The notes below the pieces were generated by a model. That model was given only the letters and a program-made list of their open reading frames with translations, was not told the origin of the DNA and searched no databases. Below, piece after piece: positions 1-9,129 of a stretch of 64,000 nucleotides of DNA. Position numbers and translations under genes: made by a program. This stretch comes from Hoeflea_A sp965249925 (lineage in GTDB: Bacteria; Pseudomonadota; Alphaproteobacteria; Rhizobiales; Rhizobiaceae). Each line of letters starts with the position of its first letter. Positions within the stretch are counted from its first letter, which is position 1. Location: contig OZ252260.1 in assembly GCA_965249925.1 (NCBI GenBank), positions 2,790,001 to 2,854,000 of the forward strand, in the 5' to 3' direction.

Positions 1-139
1 CCCGCGTGACGTCGCCGGAGTGTACGATGAGATCAGGTCCGAGCGCGTTTACATGCGCTGCTGCAACGTCGAAATTGTCGTCAAATGCATCCTGGCCGGG
101 GGCAAGATGCGTGTCGCTGATCTGGATAAGGCGAAGCAT
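1..139 (-). CDS. metallophosphoesterase, N-terminal part (runs off the window)
   Basis: Only the first 46 codons are present; the gene continues beyond base 1. The peptide begins MLRLIQISDTHL and later reads LIVHSGDVT. The SDTHL string is the DxH metal-binding motif and SGDVT is the GD motif of calcineurin-like phosphoesterases of the CpdA/Icc type (3',5'-cyclic-nucleotide phosphodiesterase relatives). The ATG at 137-139 is the natural start because the first beta strand follows it directly. Substrate cannot be told from the fragment; the family hydrolyses phosphomonoesters or diesters with a dimetal centre in the cytoplasm. Confidence 0.75.
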   Translation of the reverse strand, partial: MLRLIQISDTHLAPGQDAFDDNFDVAAAHVNALGPDLIVHSGDVTR

Positions 140-412
140 TGAATCACATCCGGGATTTGATGGGGACCAAGTCCAGTCAGCCGCATGACATTGCGCTGAG
201 CGATGGAAAGCATGGTCCGTTGCTCGCCACCTGTAACATCAGAATCGCCAGGTGTCTCGGTATGCTTTGAGGGTTGCCTGAATTGATCGGACACCAGACG
301 AGGGTTCTGAAAAACAGGCGCGCCCCCTCGTACCGGCGCTGCTTTTCACGCCGGCTGAGGATGTGCTAACCCTCGGGCTTCGAGACTGGAAAGCGCACGT
401 AGACACTTCATC

Positions 413-856
413 ATGACATCGGACAGCCCTTTAGGCCCGCTGGCGCACATCGTCGGCTTCAAAGTACGACGCCTGCACAACCTGCTCAATCAGCAGTGGA
501 CACAACTCGCCGCGGCGCTTGACGTGCGTGAGACTCCGGTCGAGAGCGGCATCCTGGTGCTGATCGGCAACAATCCCGGCATATCGCACGGCTTGCTTGC
601 GGAGCTGCTCGGCGTCGAGGCGTCGACCCTGTCGCAAGCCATGGCCCCGTTGATGAAACGCGGGCTGGTGCGTCGCGAGCCCTCACGGGCCGACCGCCGC
701 GCCCGTCACTTCTACCTCACCGATACCGGGGCCATGGCGAAGCTGCGCATCGACGTCCTGCTCGATCATCGCCGTGCGAGTGTTCCGGGCAATCTGGATG
801 CCGATGAAATCGCCACGTTGCACCGCCTGCTCGACAAGATGCTGTCGAAAGGTTGA
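413..856 (+). CDS. MarR-family transcriptional regulator
   Basis: A 147-residue protein with the MarR winged-helix layout. It has an N-terminal dimerisation helix, then a helix-turn-helix around residues 58-80 (LLAELLGVEASTLSQAMAPL), the wing with the diagnostic DRRARHFYLTDTG stretch near 100, and a C-terminal dimerisation helix. Length is typical. It converges on the TRAP permease gene (stop-to-stop gap 45 nt). The MarR family represses or activates divergent operons for aromatic-compound catabolism and export in response to small phenolic ligands. The inverted repeats at 3879-3903 and 6245-6269 are its most likely targets; that link is inference. Confidence 0.9.
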   Translation: MTSDSPLGPLAHIVGFKVRRLHNLLNQQWTQLAAALDVRETPVESGILVLIGNNPGISHGLLAELLGVEASTLSQAMAPLMKRGLVRREPSRADRRARHFYLTDTGAMAKLRIDVLLDHRRASVPGNLDADEIATLHRLLDKMLSKG

Positions 857-901
857 AACGGGACCACGGTCGCCGGCTGGACTTGCATCGAAAACGCGGT
901 G

Positions 902-2827
902 TCATGGTCTCCGGCGCTCTCGCACCAGCCAGATCCAAAAGCCGATGGCCAGCACGCCACCGACGCCGTTGATCCACAGGCCGCCGGCGACCGCATCGTG
1001 CGGCAACAGGATGAACAGACCCGCGATGCCGATCAGCAGCCGCTCGGCGGCCGACAGCGAACGCCGGTAGAAACCGGCCATGGCAACCGATACCAAAGCG
1101 ACCCCGATGACCGCAGTCACCACCGAGATCGCCGTCACACCGGCCGGACCCCGCAGGATCAGGCTTGGCGACAGGGCGAACAGAAAGGGCACGACATAGG
1201 CCGGCCACCCGAATCGCATGGCCTCGAAGCCGGTGCGCATCGGCCGAGCCCCGGCGACGCCGGCCGCCGCGAAGGCGGCGATCGCCACCGGTGGGGTGAT
1301 CATCGACATCATGCCAAAATAAAGCACGTAGAGATGCGCCGCCACGCGGTCGACGCCTAGCTCCACAAGCGCCGGCGCCACCAGTGTGGCGAGCAGAACA
1401 TAGACACCCAGCGTCGGCAGTCCCATGCCGAGCACGATGCAGACCAGCGCCGACATCACCAGCAGGGCAATCTTGCTTCCACCGCCGAGTTGCACCAGCG
1501 CGTAGGTCAGGTTGAAGCTCAACCCTGTCATGTTGAGCACGCCGATCACCATGCCGGCGGCGGCGCAGATCAGCACCAGGTCGATTGCCGTATGCCCGGC
1601 GCTGGAAAAGCACGACCACATTTTGCCGAGCCCGGCTCGCTGGCCCTCGTAACCGAACAGCATGGCGGTCACGATCACCGTGGCGGCGGCCGCCAGAGCT
1701 GCCTTTGCCGGCTGCCAGTTGAGGACGAAAAGGGTCGCGATCAGCACCACGAAGGCGAGCAGAAAATGCCAGCCGGTGCGCACGTCGACTGCCTTCGGTC
1801 GTTCGGATCGCGGCACCGGGGCAATGTTGTGCCGGACCGCGTCCAGGTCCGCCTGGATGAACAACGCTGCGTAGTAGAGGATGCCGGGCACAAGGGCGGC
1901 CAGCGCCACGGTCGCGTAAGGCGTGTAGAGGAACTCGGCCATCAGGAACGCCGCCGCACCCATCACCGGCGGCAGCAGCTGGCCGCCGGTCGAGGCCACC
2001 GCCTCGATCGCCGCGGCCCGGTGGGCCGGATAGCCGGTGCGCTTGATCATCGGAATGGTCACCACCCCGGTGGACATCACGTTGGCGACGGCGCTGCCGG
2101 AGATGGTGCCGAAGATGGCAGAGCCGATCACCGCGATCTTCATGGCGCCGCCGCGCAGGCCGCCCATCAGCAGCAGCGCCGCGTCGGTGAAGAATTTGGC
2201 GCCGCCGCCGCGGCTGAGCAGCATGCCGAACAGGACAAAGCCGATCACCACCGTGCTGGCGATCTGCAGCGGGACGCCAAGAATGCCGTTGACGTCGAAG
2301 GTGAGATAAGAGGCGACCTTCTCCCAGTCCTGCGCCCGGCCCGCCAGCCGTCCCGGCACCACATTGCCCCAGAAGGCGTAGCATATGAACACCAGAACGA
2401 CGATCACCAGGGTGGGTCCTGTGACCCTTCTGAGCGCTTCGAGGGTGAGCGGCAGCATGATAACGCCGATCACCACCGCCTCGGGCGGCCGCAGAAGCAC
2501 CAGGTCGACCAGTGCCGGGTAGCGGATCGCCATGGCGATCCCGGCGCCCAGCCCGAGAATTGCGGCGATCAGGTCGTACCAGGGTGGCGCACCGTCACGC
2601 ACCCCGCCGTGTGCCGATCGGGTCAGGAAAGCGACCGCCAGGGACAGGCCAAGGATCAGTGACAGGAATTGTGCCGGATAGAACGCGAATCCCAGCGTGC
2701 GTGGCACATCGAGCGACCAGGCTGCCGCCAGCAGCACGATCACTACAGCGAGGCTGCCCGCAACAGTCCCGGCTCGGGAGTCGACGCCGGTTCCCGAGCC
2801 GCCCTGATCGGTCGTCAGTTCCGACAT
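902..2827 (-). CDS. TAXI-type TRAP transporter, fused DctQ-DctM permease
   Basis: A 641-residue, very hydrophobic protein. The N-terminal part holds the small four-helix DctQ-like subunit. The remainder is the large DctM-like subunit, with family-typical glycine-rich stretches such as ASTGGQLLPPVMGAAAFLMAE near residue 280 and GLPTLGVYVLLATLVAPAL near 470. Fusion of the small and large subunits in one chain is usual for TRAP systems that use TAXI binding proteins. It sits in the inner membrane and drives Na+- or H+-coupled uptake. It lies 76 nt downstream of the TAXI binding protein and is surely co-transcribed with it. The substrate is probably a carboxylate or aromatic acid, inferred from the neighbouring monooxygenases. 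Confidence 0.92.
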   Translation of the reverse strand: MSELTTDQGGSGTGVDSRAGTVAGSLAVVIVLLAAAWSLDVPRTLGFAFYPAQFLSLILGLSLAVAFLTRSAHGGVRDGAPPWYDLIAAILGLGAGIAMAIRYPALVDLVLLRPPEAVVIGVIMLPLTLEALRRVTGPTLVIVVLVFICYAFWGNVVPGRLAGRAQDWEKVASYLTFDVNGILGVPLQIASTVVIGFVLFGMLLSRGGGAKFFTDAALLLMGGLRGGAMKIAVIGSAIFGTISGSAVANVMSTGVVTIPMIKRTGYPAHRAAAIEAVASTGGQLLPPVMGAAAFLMAEFLYTPYATVALAALVPGILYYAALFIQADLDAVRHNIAPVPRSERPKAVDVRTGWHFLLAFVVLIATLFVLNWQPAKAALAAAATVIVTAMLFGYEGQRAGLGKMWSCFSSAGHTAIDLVLICAAAGMVIGVLNMTGLSFNLTYALVQLGGGSKIALLVMSALVCIVLGMGLPTLGVYVLLATLVAPALVELGVDRVAAHLYVLYFGMMSMITPPVAIAAFAAAGVAGARPMRTGFEAMRFGWPAYVVPFLFALSPSLILRGPAGVTAISVVTAVIGVALVSVAMAGFYRRSLSAAERLLIGIAGLFILLPHDAVAGGLWINGVGGVLAIGFWIWLVRERRRP

Positions 2828-2903
2828 GGCGGTTGTTGCCTCCGGCCGCTTGGCGCGTCAGATACGCGTGAAAGCCAATGATGCGCCAAGCGGCGGACGC
2901 CGG

Positions 2904-3863
2904 CTAGTCCTGCCAGATTCCGACTTCCTTGTAGAATTGGATGGCGCCCGGATGATACGGCACGCCGCCGCTCGGGCCGACCATCTTCTGCGGATCGAAG
3001 AGCCGGAAGGGCGGTAGCATCTCGGCCAGTTTCGCCTGGTTTTCGTACATCGCCTTGGCGACGGCATAGGCCGCTTCGTCCGACATCTTTTCGCTGGCCG
3101 CGATGGCCTGCGGGTAGGTCAGCATCCAGGTCGGTTCCTCGACGCCGGGACCGGCCGCGGGTCCCGGCTCAACCAGGGTGAGGTAACCAACCGGCCAGTG
3201 CTCCCGCATGGTATCTTCGGTGCCGTCCTGCCTGTCGATCTTCAGGGCGCGGATGCCGCCGACCGCCGCGTCCGCCTCGCGGACCTTGCCGGCGCCGAGC
3301 GCGAACATGAAAGCGTCCGAGGCGCCTTGCATGAAGGCGTTGGCGCCGCCGACCACACTGGGAACCGGCACCGACTCCATATCGTCCGCCGTCAGGCCGG
3401 CGGTCGAGAAGATCGCGGCGTTCTGCGGCACGATGGTCTTCTGCGCCGTATAGCCGGCGGTCATGCGCTTGCCCTTCAGGTCGGCGACGTTCTGCATGTC
3501 GCTGTCGGCGCGCACGAAAATGGTCACACGCAGCGGATAATGCAGAGCGAGCAGCCTGACCCCTGGATTTGGCCGGCCCTCGAACCAGGCATCACCATGA
3601 TAGGCATAGCTCAACTCCTGCAGGTTGACCGGGCCCATATCGAACTCGCCGGTTCCGATGAGCGGCAAGTACTGGTTAGGGCTGGTCGCCGGCTGCACCG
3701 TGGCCTGCAGGCCCTCCTCGTTGATCACCTTGGCGACGGCCGTGCCGATGGAGTGATAGATCGAACCGGGATTGGACGTGGCCACGCCGATCGGTTCAGC
3801 GCCCGCGAACGTCCCACTCAACGTCAGTAAAGCGCCGGCAAGCACCGGCTTGAAGAATTTCAT
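2904..3863 (-). CDS. TAXI-family TRAP transporter solute-binding protein
   Basis: A 319-residue periplasmic protein with a clear Sec signal peptide (MKFFKPVLAGALLTLSGTFAGA). TAXI hallmarks follow: GVATSNPGSIYHSIGTAVAKV just after the signal, and LKGKRMTAGYT around residue 130. It captures the ligand in the periplasm and delivers it to the fused permease encoded next. The ATG is preceded by a purine-rich GGGAGGTCC ribosome-binding site in the transcript. An inverted repeat in its 5' region (3879-3903) resembles the one between the two monooxygenase genes, so the transporter and enzymes probably respond to the same regulator. Confidence 0.92.
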   Translation of the reverse strand: MKFFKPVLAGALLTLSGTFAGAEPIGVATSNPGSIYHSIGTAVAKVINEEGLQATVQPATSPNQYLPLIGTGEFDMGPVNLQELSYAYHGDAWFEGRPNPGVRLLALHYPLRVTIFVRADSDMQNVADLKGKRMTAGYTAQKTIVPQNAAIFSTAGLTADDMESVPVPSVVGGANAFMQGASDAFMFALGAGKVREADAAVGGIRALKIDRQDGTEDTMREHWPVGYLTLVEPGPAAGPGVEEPTWMLTYPQAIAASEKMSDEAAYAVAKAMYENQAKLAEMLPPFRLFDPQKMVGPSGGVPYHPGAIQFYKEVGIWQD

Positions 3864-3878
3864 TTGGACCTCCCAGAG

Positions 3879-3903
3879 TTTTAGTTTTGCTCCTGAACTA
3901 TCC
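3879..3903. promoter_or_regulatory. inverted repeat TAGTT-N9-AACTA, probable MarR operator
   Basis: TAGTT at 3882-3886 is followed by 9 bases and AACTA at 3896-3900, 16-40 nt upstream of the TAXI gene start. The same five-base arms and the same 9-nt spacer occur at 6245-6269 between the monooxygenase genes. Shared geometry makes a common MarR-type operator likely. The regulator itself is inferred. Confidence 0.55.
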
Positions 3904-3971
3904 TATATGTGGACCGGATGATCAATACACGGCGCACCGGGCGCCGCGCTGGGGCGCAAAGCCCCCGGGTT

Positions 3972-4463
3972 CTATGAAACAACGGGTTTACGCGCGCGCC
4001 GTTTCATGGATGGGCGCCACACGCCAAGCACAACATTGGCAACCGTCAAAAAGGATATCACAGCCAGCGCGTACCACTCATTGGCAATGGCTGACTGCAA
4101 CGCGGTCTCGCTGGATTCGCCGTCGGCAACGGCTGTGGCGATCCTCGCGGCAGCGTCCGCCTTGGAACCGATCATACCCAACGTGCCCTCGAACATCGCC
4201 AGGCCCAGCGCCGCTTTCAGCCACACCCAGCGCATTTCGTGAAACGGGTGGTGGTGGGCCATCGCGAATACGCCACTGACCAGCGTAACCGCCAGCGAAG
4301 GCACCAGGATGTAATTGCACAGGGCGCTGATGGATTGCCGCATGTCCGCGTAGGCTTGAGCGCTGTCCTGAGGGGCTGCGACAAGCAGAACCGCATAGCC
4401 GGCGAGTGCGCCGATCATACCGCAGGCGCCCAATGTGTGGAGGAACTTCAGGATTTTGCGCAT
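3972..4463 (-). CDS. inner-membrane protein, DUF2269-like
   Basis: A 163-residue protein with about four hydrophobic segments. It starts MRKILKFLHTLGACGMIGAL and contains the pattern of small DUF2269-like integral membrane proteins: a first helix with HTLG, a 'VSGVFAMAHHHPF' loop near the middle and a long second helix pair. ATG 4461-4463 is chosen because AGGAT lies about 8 nt upstream. An upstream TTG (4520) would add 19 non-hydrophobic residues with poor ribosome-binding spacing. Function is unknown. It lies between the transporter and the monooxygenases but has its own promoter space. Confidence 0.7.
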   Translation of the reverse strand: MRKILKFLHTLGACGMIGALAGYAVLLVAAPQDSAQAYADMRQSISALCNYILVPSLAVTLVSGVFAMAHHHPFHEMRWVWLKAALGLAMFEGTLGMIGSKADAAARIATAVADGESSETALQSAIANEWYALAVISFLTVANVVLGVWRPSMKRRARKPVVS

Positions 4464-4566
4464 CGCCGATCCTATTCCGTCGCAATGTCCCCAAGCTAGG
4501 GTGTGTTTTTTTTCCGGCAATGCCGGACCCGGATCCTCCTACGGTTCAATCCGATCATGTAAAGGT

Positions 4567-6192
4567 CTAGCTATGGCCGCTGATCGTCGCGATCACCGCT
4601 GCAGGATCGCGCGGTGTCTGTTGGCCGCGCCATGCGATGTGCTGATCGGGCCGCACAAGGATGAGGTCATGGTCATATTCGGCGACGGCCGGGATATCGA
4701 GCACCGTGAGCGGTACGCGGTGGGCCTGCGCCGCCGCGATGAGTGTGTCACCTCCCTCGGCCCGCCCCGAGCGCAAAAGAGTGTAGTATGGTCCAAGACG
4801 GTCGTAGACCGACGTGCCGTCCGGCAGGAACACGTGCGGCAGTCGGCATCCGGGAACCGTCGATGGCGTGTATTCTCCCATCGAATAGGCCGGCGCCTGT
4901 GTCCCGTCGTGCACGATGATGGGCGACCGGTCATAGAAATACCCGAAATTCAGCCCGGCGCAGCAATATTGCGGCAGGTTCAGGTCGTGGCTTATTTTGC
5001 CGAAGCGGCGGCGTGCCGCGGCGCCGGCTGCCGTATCGTCTTCCAGTTCCGGCGGCACGGCTGCGCGGTTTCGGATCATCGTCTCGGCCGTACGCATCGC
5101 GAAATACGACACCTGCTCGGTAATCGGCAGTCTTTCGGCGCTGTAGGCGTCGAGCAGGGCCGGCCCGCCCCAGCCGGCAAGGCGCGCCGCGAGCAGCCAG
5201 CTCAGATCCGCCGCGTCGGCGATTCCGGCATTCATGCCATAGCCGCCCATCGGTACCCAGATATGGGCGGCATCTCCGGCCAGAAATACCCGGCCCGCGG
5301 CGATCCTGTCGGCAACCAGGCGTCGCCCGATCCAGTCCTCGACCCTCAGCATCTCGTAGGCAAATCCGTCATCGACACCCAGGATAGTGCGCAGGCAGAT
5401 ATCCCGGTCCACGGCATCGAACGCTTCCTCCCCGGGGCGCAGATAGTTATGTACCAAGAAGCGGTCGTCGTTGTCGATGGTATAGACGGTCCCGGACCGC
5501 CGCGGATTGATGCACAGGATGGCCCAGGCTTCCCCACCCTGCATGGCCGCCGTCAGTCCCGGTGCGTGGATGTAGCTCGACTGCACCCGTTGCACCACCG
5601 CATCGCCCTGCAGCCGTGATCCGATCCGCTTGCGCACCAGCGACGCCCCGCCGTCGCAGCCGATCAGGTACTGGCACGCGATCGCACCGACGGACCCGTC
5701 CCCGGCACGCACCGTTGCGTTGATTTCGTCCGCCGTTTGATCGAACTCCGTCACCTCATGGTCGAATTGTAGGCGCAGACCCGGCGTACCCGCCGCATGG
5801 GCCTGCAGCACAGGTTCCAGAAAAATCTGGTTCATCCGGTGCGGCGGTTCCGGTGTCGGCCAACCGGTATCCGGCCCCGCCTCGCCATTGCGCCGTCCGA
5901 GCCGTCCGGGTATCTTGATCCGGGACATCTCAGGTCCGGTGACGGTCACGCGGAAAGCGACATCATGCGGGAAATCGTCACGGAAGCCGGCGTTGCGCAC
6001 CGCCTTGGCGAGGCCAAGACGGCGGAAGATCTCCATGGTGCGCGCCGAGATATGATTGCAGCGCACGGTCAGGGGATCGAAGGTCTTGCGTCGGTCGACG
6101 ACGATCACGTCAGCGCCGCGCTGGGCAAGGTCGATGCCGGCCACCAGACCGACCGGGCCGGCCCCGACCACCAGTACGTCGCAGCTCTGCAT
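4567..6192 (-). CDS. FAD-dependent monooxygenase (PheA/TfdB, UbiH-like fold)
   Basis: A 541-residue flavoprotein. The ADP-binding GxGxxG is at the very N-terminus (VLVVGAGPVGLVAGIDLAQR), the GCDGG motif sits near residue 200, and the second FAD motif is VFLAGDAAHIWVPMGGYGMN near 300. The C-terminal thioredoxin-like extension ending in LVRPDQHIAWRG is typical of phenol hydroxylase-type enzymes. Family members hydroxylate aromatic rings using NAD(P)H and O2. ATG 6190-6192 fits the start of the first beta strand and has GGAG upstream; the longer reading adds an unstructured leader. It is divergent from a second monooxygenase across a shared 120-bp control region. Confidence 0.88.
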   Translation of the reverse strand: MQSCDVLVVGAGPVGLVAGIDLAQRGADVIVVDRRKTFDPLTVRCNHISARTMEIFRRLGLAKAVRNAGFRDDFPHDVAFRVTVTGPEMSRIKIPGRLGRRNGEAGPDTGWPTPEPPHRMNQIFLEPVLQAHAAGTPGLRLQFDHEVTEFDQTADEINATVRAGDGSVGAIACQYLIGCDGGASLVRKRIGSRLQGDAVVQRVQSSYIHAPGLTAAMQGGEAWAILCINPRRSGTVYTIDNDDRFLVHNYLRPGEEAFDAVDRDICLRTILGVDDGFAYEMLRVEDWIGRRLVADRIAAGRVFLAGDAAHIWVPMGGYGMNAGIADAADLSWLLAARLAGWGGPALLDAYSAERLPITEQVSYFAMRTAETMIRNRAAVPPELEDDTAAGAAARRRFGKISHDLNLPQYCCAGLNFGYFYDRSPIIVHDGTQAPAYSMGEYTPSTVPGCRLPHVFLPDGTSVYDRLGPYYTLLRSGRAEGGDTLIAAAQAHRVPLTVLDIPAVAEYDHDLILVRPDQHIAWRGQQTPRDPAAVIATISGHS

Positions 6193-6244
6193 CGCCGTCT
6201 CCGTCCTCTCGATCAATGTGAATGGCGAGGCTTTGCATCCCGCC

Positions 6245-6269
6245 ATTTAGTTGGTGTACAAAACTAAAT
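6245..6269. promoter_or_regulatory. perfect inverted repeat ATTTAGTT-N9-AACTAAAT between divergent genes
   Basis: Eight-base arms at 6245-6252 and 6262-6269 flank a 9-nt spacer containing GTAC at the centre. The repeat lies in the 120-bp region from which both monooxygenase genes are transcribed. Its symmetry, AT-rich arms and position are typical of a MarR-dimer operator. The arm core TAGTT/AACTA recurs upstream of the TAXI gene. Confidence 0.65.
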
Positions 6270-6312
6270 CAATGTCCGGACCGGTCAAGGTGGCCGGTGA
6301 AGGGAGACGAAG

Positions 6313-7908
6313 ATGACGGATACAGGAAACCGTCCGGTGGATGTAGCGATCGTCGGAGGCGGACCGGTCGGCGTTGGCCTGGCGATCGAACTGGCGCAGC
6401 GCGGGGTTACCAGCCACGTACTGGAACGCACGACGGAACTGCACCGCATACCCAAGGGACAGAACCTGACCCAGCGCACGGGAGAGCATTTCCGTGCCTG
6501 GGGGATTTCCGACGCAGTGCGCGCCGCCAGCCCGATCCCTCCGGAGTTCGGCAACGCCGGCATTGTCGCTTACCGCACGCTGCTGGGCGACTACACCTGC
6601 GACTGGTTCCGCCGCGCCGTCGTTCGACCGTATTACTTCGCCGACAACGAACGTCTGCCGCAATACGAACTGGAACGGGTGATGCGGGCCCGCGCCGCCG
6701 AGTTTCCCGAAATCACCCTGGAGCAGGGCGCCACCGTGACCGGAGCCCGGCAGGACGAGGACGGTGTCACCGTTCTTTATATGCATGAGGACGACAAGGC
6801 GGTACAGAACCTGCGGGCCACTTTCGCGGTCGGCTGCGACGGCGCCCGCTCGGCCTTGCGGCATGCGGCCGGTATCGAACTGGACACCGACCGTCACGAC
6901 CGCCGTATGGCGCTCCTGGTGTTCCGCTCGATGGAACTGCATGACCTGTTGGAGCGTTATCCGGGCAAGACCATCTTCAACGTGCTCGATCCCGACCATG
7001 ACGGCTACTGGCAGTTTCTCGGGCGGGTCGATCTCAACGGCGGCTGGTTCTTCCATGCGCCGGTACCGGCCCATACGACAGCCGACAATTTCGACTTCCA
7101 ATCCTATCTGCATGACATCGTGGGCGCTCCGTTCGATCTTCAATTCGAACATATCGGCTTCTGGGACCTGCGCATCGCCCACGCCAAGTCCTACCGCAAC
7201 GGACGGCTTTTCATAGCCGGCGATGCCGCCCACAGCCATCCGCCCTATGGCGGCTACGGCGTGAACACGGGACTGGAAGATGCCCGCAATCTCGGCTGGA
7301 AACTGGCCGCCCAAGTGACCGGTTGGGCGGGTCCGCACCTGCTGGACAGCTACAGCGCCGAGCGCCACCCGGTGTTTGCCTCGACCGCCAATGACTTTAT
7401 TGGCCGCATGATCCGCGACGATCGGGTTCTGGCCCGTTCTTTCTCCCCGGAGGGCAATAGGGCGGCTTTCGAGGAGGAGTGGAACAAACGGTGCGAGCGC
7501 GGCAATGCCGATGTGACCGAGTACCTTCCGAACTACGCCGGCTCACCCGTCGTTTTCGGCAAGGAGGGAGCGGTTTCGGGCGCTCAGGGTAGCCATCGTG
7601 TGACGGCCGAGGCCGGCTATCACCTGTCGCCGCAACCGCTGCCCGGCGGTGGCGATTTCTGGGAGACGCTGGGTACCGGGTTCACGCTTGCGGATTTCGT
7701 CGGCGCTCCTGACGCCGTGGCTGCTTTCGAAGCCGATGCAGCCGGCCAGGGCGTCCCGCTTCACGTGCTTTCGCAACCGTCAGAGGCATTGCGGCAGGCC
7801 TATGGATCGGATCTGATCCTGGTGCGCCCCGACCTTTTCGTGGCTTGGGCCGGCTCGTCCGATGCCTTGGAGCCCCGCGCCATCCTGAACCGGGCGCGTG
7901 GGGCCTGA
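6313..7908 (+). CDS. FAD-dependent monooxygenase (aromatic hydroxylase family)
   Basis: A 531-residue flavoprotein, a relative of the divergent neighbour. It has GxGxxG in AIVGGGPVGVGLAIELAQRG at residues 12-31, a GCDGARSALR motif near 178, and GDAAHSHPPYGGYGVNTG near 310. A C-terminal thioredoxin-like domain ends in LILVRPDLFVAWAG. Such enzymes hydroxylate phenolic or other aromatic rings. The start ATG follows GGGAGACGAAG. Two different hydroxylases next to one transporter suggest successive hydroxylations of an imported aromatic compound, with ring cleavage encoded elsewhere; that is inference. Confidence 0.88.
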   Translation: MTDTGNRPVDVAIVGGGPVGVGLAIELAQRGVTSHVLERTTELHRIPKGQNLTQRTGEHFRAWGISDAVRAASPIPPEFGNAGIVAYRTLLGDYTCDWFRRAVVRPYYFADNERLPQYELERVMRARAAEFPEITLEQGATVTGARQDEDGVTVLYMHEDDKAVQNLRATFAVGCDGARSALRHAAGIELDTDRHDRRMALLVFRSMELHDLLERYPGKTIFNVLDPDHDGYWQFLGRVDLNGGWFFHAPVPAHTTADNFDFQSYLHDIVGAPFDLQFEHIGFWDLRIAHAKSYRNGRLFIAGDAAHSHPPYGGYGVNTGLEDARNLGWKLAAQVTGWAGPHLLDSYSAERHPVFASTANDFIGRMIRDDRVLARSFSPEGNRAAFEEEWNKRCERGNADVTEYLPNYAGSPVVFGKEGAVSGAQGSHRVTAEAGYHLSPQPLPGGGDFWETLGTGFTLADFVGAPDAVAAFEADAAGQGVPLHVLSQPSEALRQAYGSDLILVRPDLFVAWAGSSDALEPRAILNRARGA

Positions 7909-7924
7909 ACCAGCAAGTGAGGCT

Positions 7925-8461
7925 CTACTCCGCCTCCGAAAGGTCCGGTGTACCGATCGGCCAATACACTAAAAAACACTCGTGGCCGCACCACAATTGT
8001 TGTTTTTTCTCAGGGGTTATCTGATTATCGATAAACAGGTGAACGGCGGACAGCGACAAGGACTCCGGCAGCGCCGTGCCGATGCTGGCAACGCGCAGGA
8101 TCAGATCTGAATCGGTCCACTCCGGGTCCATCAGTTCGACGGGCAATTCCACTTCGCCGGTGTCGGCGCTACCGACCAGCACTGCGTTTGGCGGATCGAC
8201 GTCAAAACTGTCGTTGCCGACCGGCCAGTTGGCGATGAATACCTCGGTATCGGCCCGTCCGGACCGGCGCGCCGGCCGTTCCGCAATCCAGATGACGTTC
8301 GGATTGACGCCCGACAGAACCAGCCGGTCGCCGTCGAGGCGCGCCGTGTCTGCGGACATGACATAGAGTTCGCTGATCGGATAATTCTGTTCCGGTTTGG
8401 CGCCGGCCATGCCGGCACCGATGATCACGAAGGCAATAATAGAAAAACAATATCTTATCAT
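7925..8461 (-). CDS. secreted protein of unknown function
   Basis: A 178-residue protein with an N-terminal signal peptide (hydrophobic core SIIAFVIIGAGMAGA). The mature part is acidic and rich in beta-type sequence and contains a cysteine pair (CGHEC) near the C-terminus. No family is recognised. It converges on the second monooxygenase gene with a 16-nt gap, so it is not part of that operon. A periplasmic or exported location is likely. Confidence 0.65.
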   Translation of the reverse strand: MIRYCFSIIAFVIIGAGMAGAKPEQNYPISELYVMSADTARLDGDRLVLSGVNPNVIWIAERPARRSGRADTEVFIANWPVGNDSFDVDPPNAVLVGSADTGEVELPVELMDPEWTDSDLILRVASIGTALPESLSLSAVHLFIDNQITPEKKQQLWCGHECFLVYWPIGTPDLSEAE

Positions 8462-8643
8462 GAAAACGCTCCCGAAGGCTCAACTTATGCTTTTATAGCG
8501 AAACAGGGCACATGCAACCAGGATGAAAACCTGTTCTCCGGCGCCCTCCGGCAGGGAACCGACGAGCGGCAGAATGCGTCATTCGCTGTACTTCAAGGCG
8601 CCCGAATAGAACGCGCCGACCATGGCGTCGTGCCCGACCCGTT

Positions 8644-9129
8644 CTAACTCTCAAGGTAATCGTAGCGGATCAGCTGCAGGTCCTGCGGACATCGTGAGTT
8701 CGCGGCGAAAACATAACGCTCGCTGACCGTCCCCACATCGGACAGGCCGGAAAACTGAACCTCGTATTGGTCGCGAGCCAGGTTATAGGTCGACCCAAAG
8801 CGCGAAGAACGCTTTGCCGACCATTCGGACACGCTGGAACGGGAACCGCCGCTGCGCACCAGTGTGGTCCGGCGTGCCTTGACCTTCCCCAGGCTGGCCA
8901 TTCGCGAGCGGAAACTGTTTGCGGTATCGCGTGCCGCGCATCCGTTACGGATCAGCCTGTTGAGGGTACGCACGCCGCCCGAATCGAGACCGTCGGCGAA
9001 GTCCGTCGCCTGACTGGCGATCCGCTTTTCCGTCGTAGACTGCGCGTGCCCGGATTCTACCGGCAATAGCAATGCAAGACCAGTAACGATAAGGAATTGA
9101 AATTTAACGTTGGTCTTCCACATGGCCAC
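8644..9129 (-). CDS. secreted protein of unknown function
   Basis: A 161-residue protein with a Sec signal peptide (FQFLIVTGLALLLPVESGHAQ). The mature part is basic and Ser/Arg-rich and holds two cysteines. No domain is recognised. A short protein-like remnant of about 23 codons follows its stop in another frame (to about 8580), which may be the old end of this or another gene. It is divergent from the 9329 gene, with about 200 nt of non-coding DNA between. Confidence 0.6.
   Translation of the reverse strand: MAMWKTNVKFQFLIVTGLALLLPVESGHAQSTTEKRIASQATDFADGLDSGGVRTLNRLIRNGCAARDTANSFRSRMASLGKVKARRTTLVRSGGSRSSVSEWSAKRSSRFGSTYNLARDQYEVQFSGLSDVGTVSERYVFAANSRCPQDLQLIRYDYLES

Noticed and set aside
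717..2384. 555-codon minus-strand frame inside the TRAP permease gene
   Set aside because: Arg/Gly/Ala-rich shadow of the permease in another frame; no domain and no independent start context.
1490..2662. 390-codon plus-strand frame antisense to the TRAP permease
   Set aside because: High-GC antisense shadow, rich in His/Gln/Arg, no domain.
4435..5619. 394-codon plus-strand frame antisense to the first monooxygenase
   Set aside because: Antisense shadow; the minus-strand flavoprotein motifs are unmistakable.
6247..7368. 373-codon minus-strand frame antisense to the second monooxygenase
   Set aside because: Antisense shadow of a clear flavoprotein gene.
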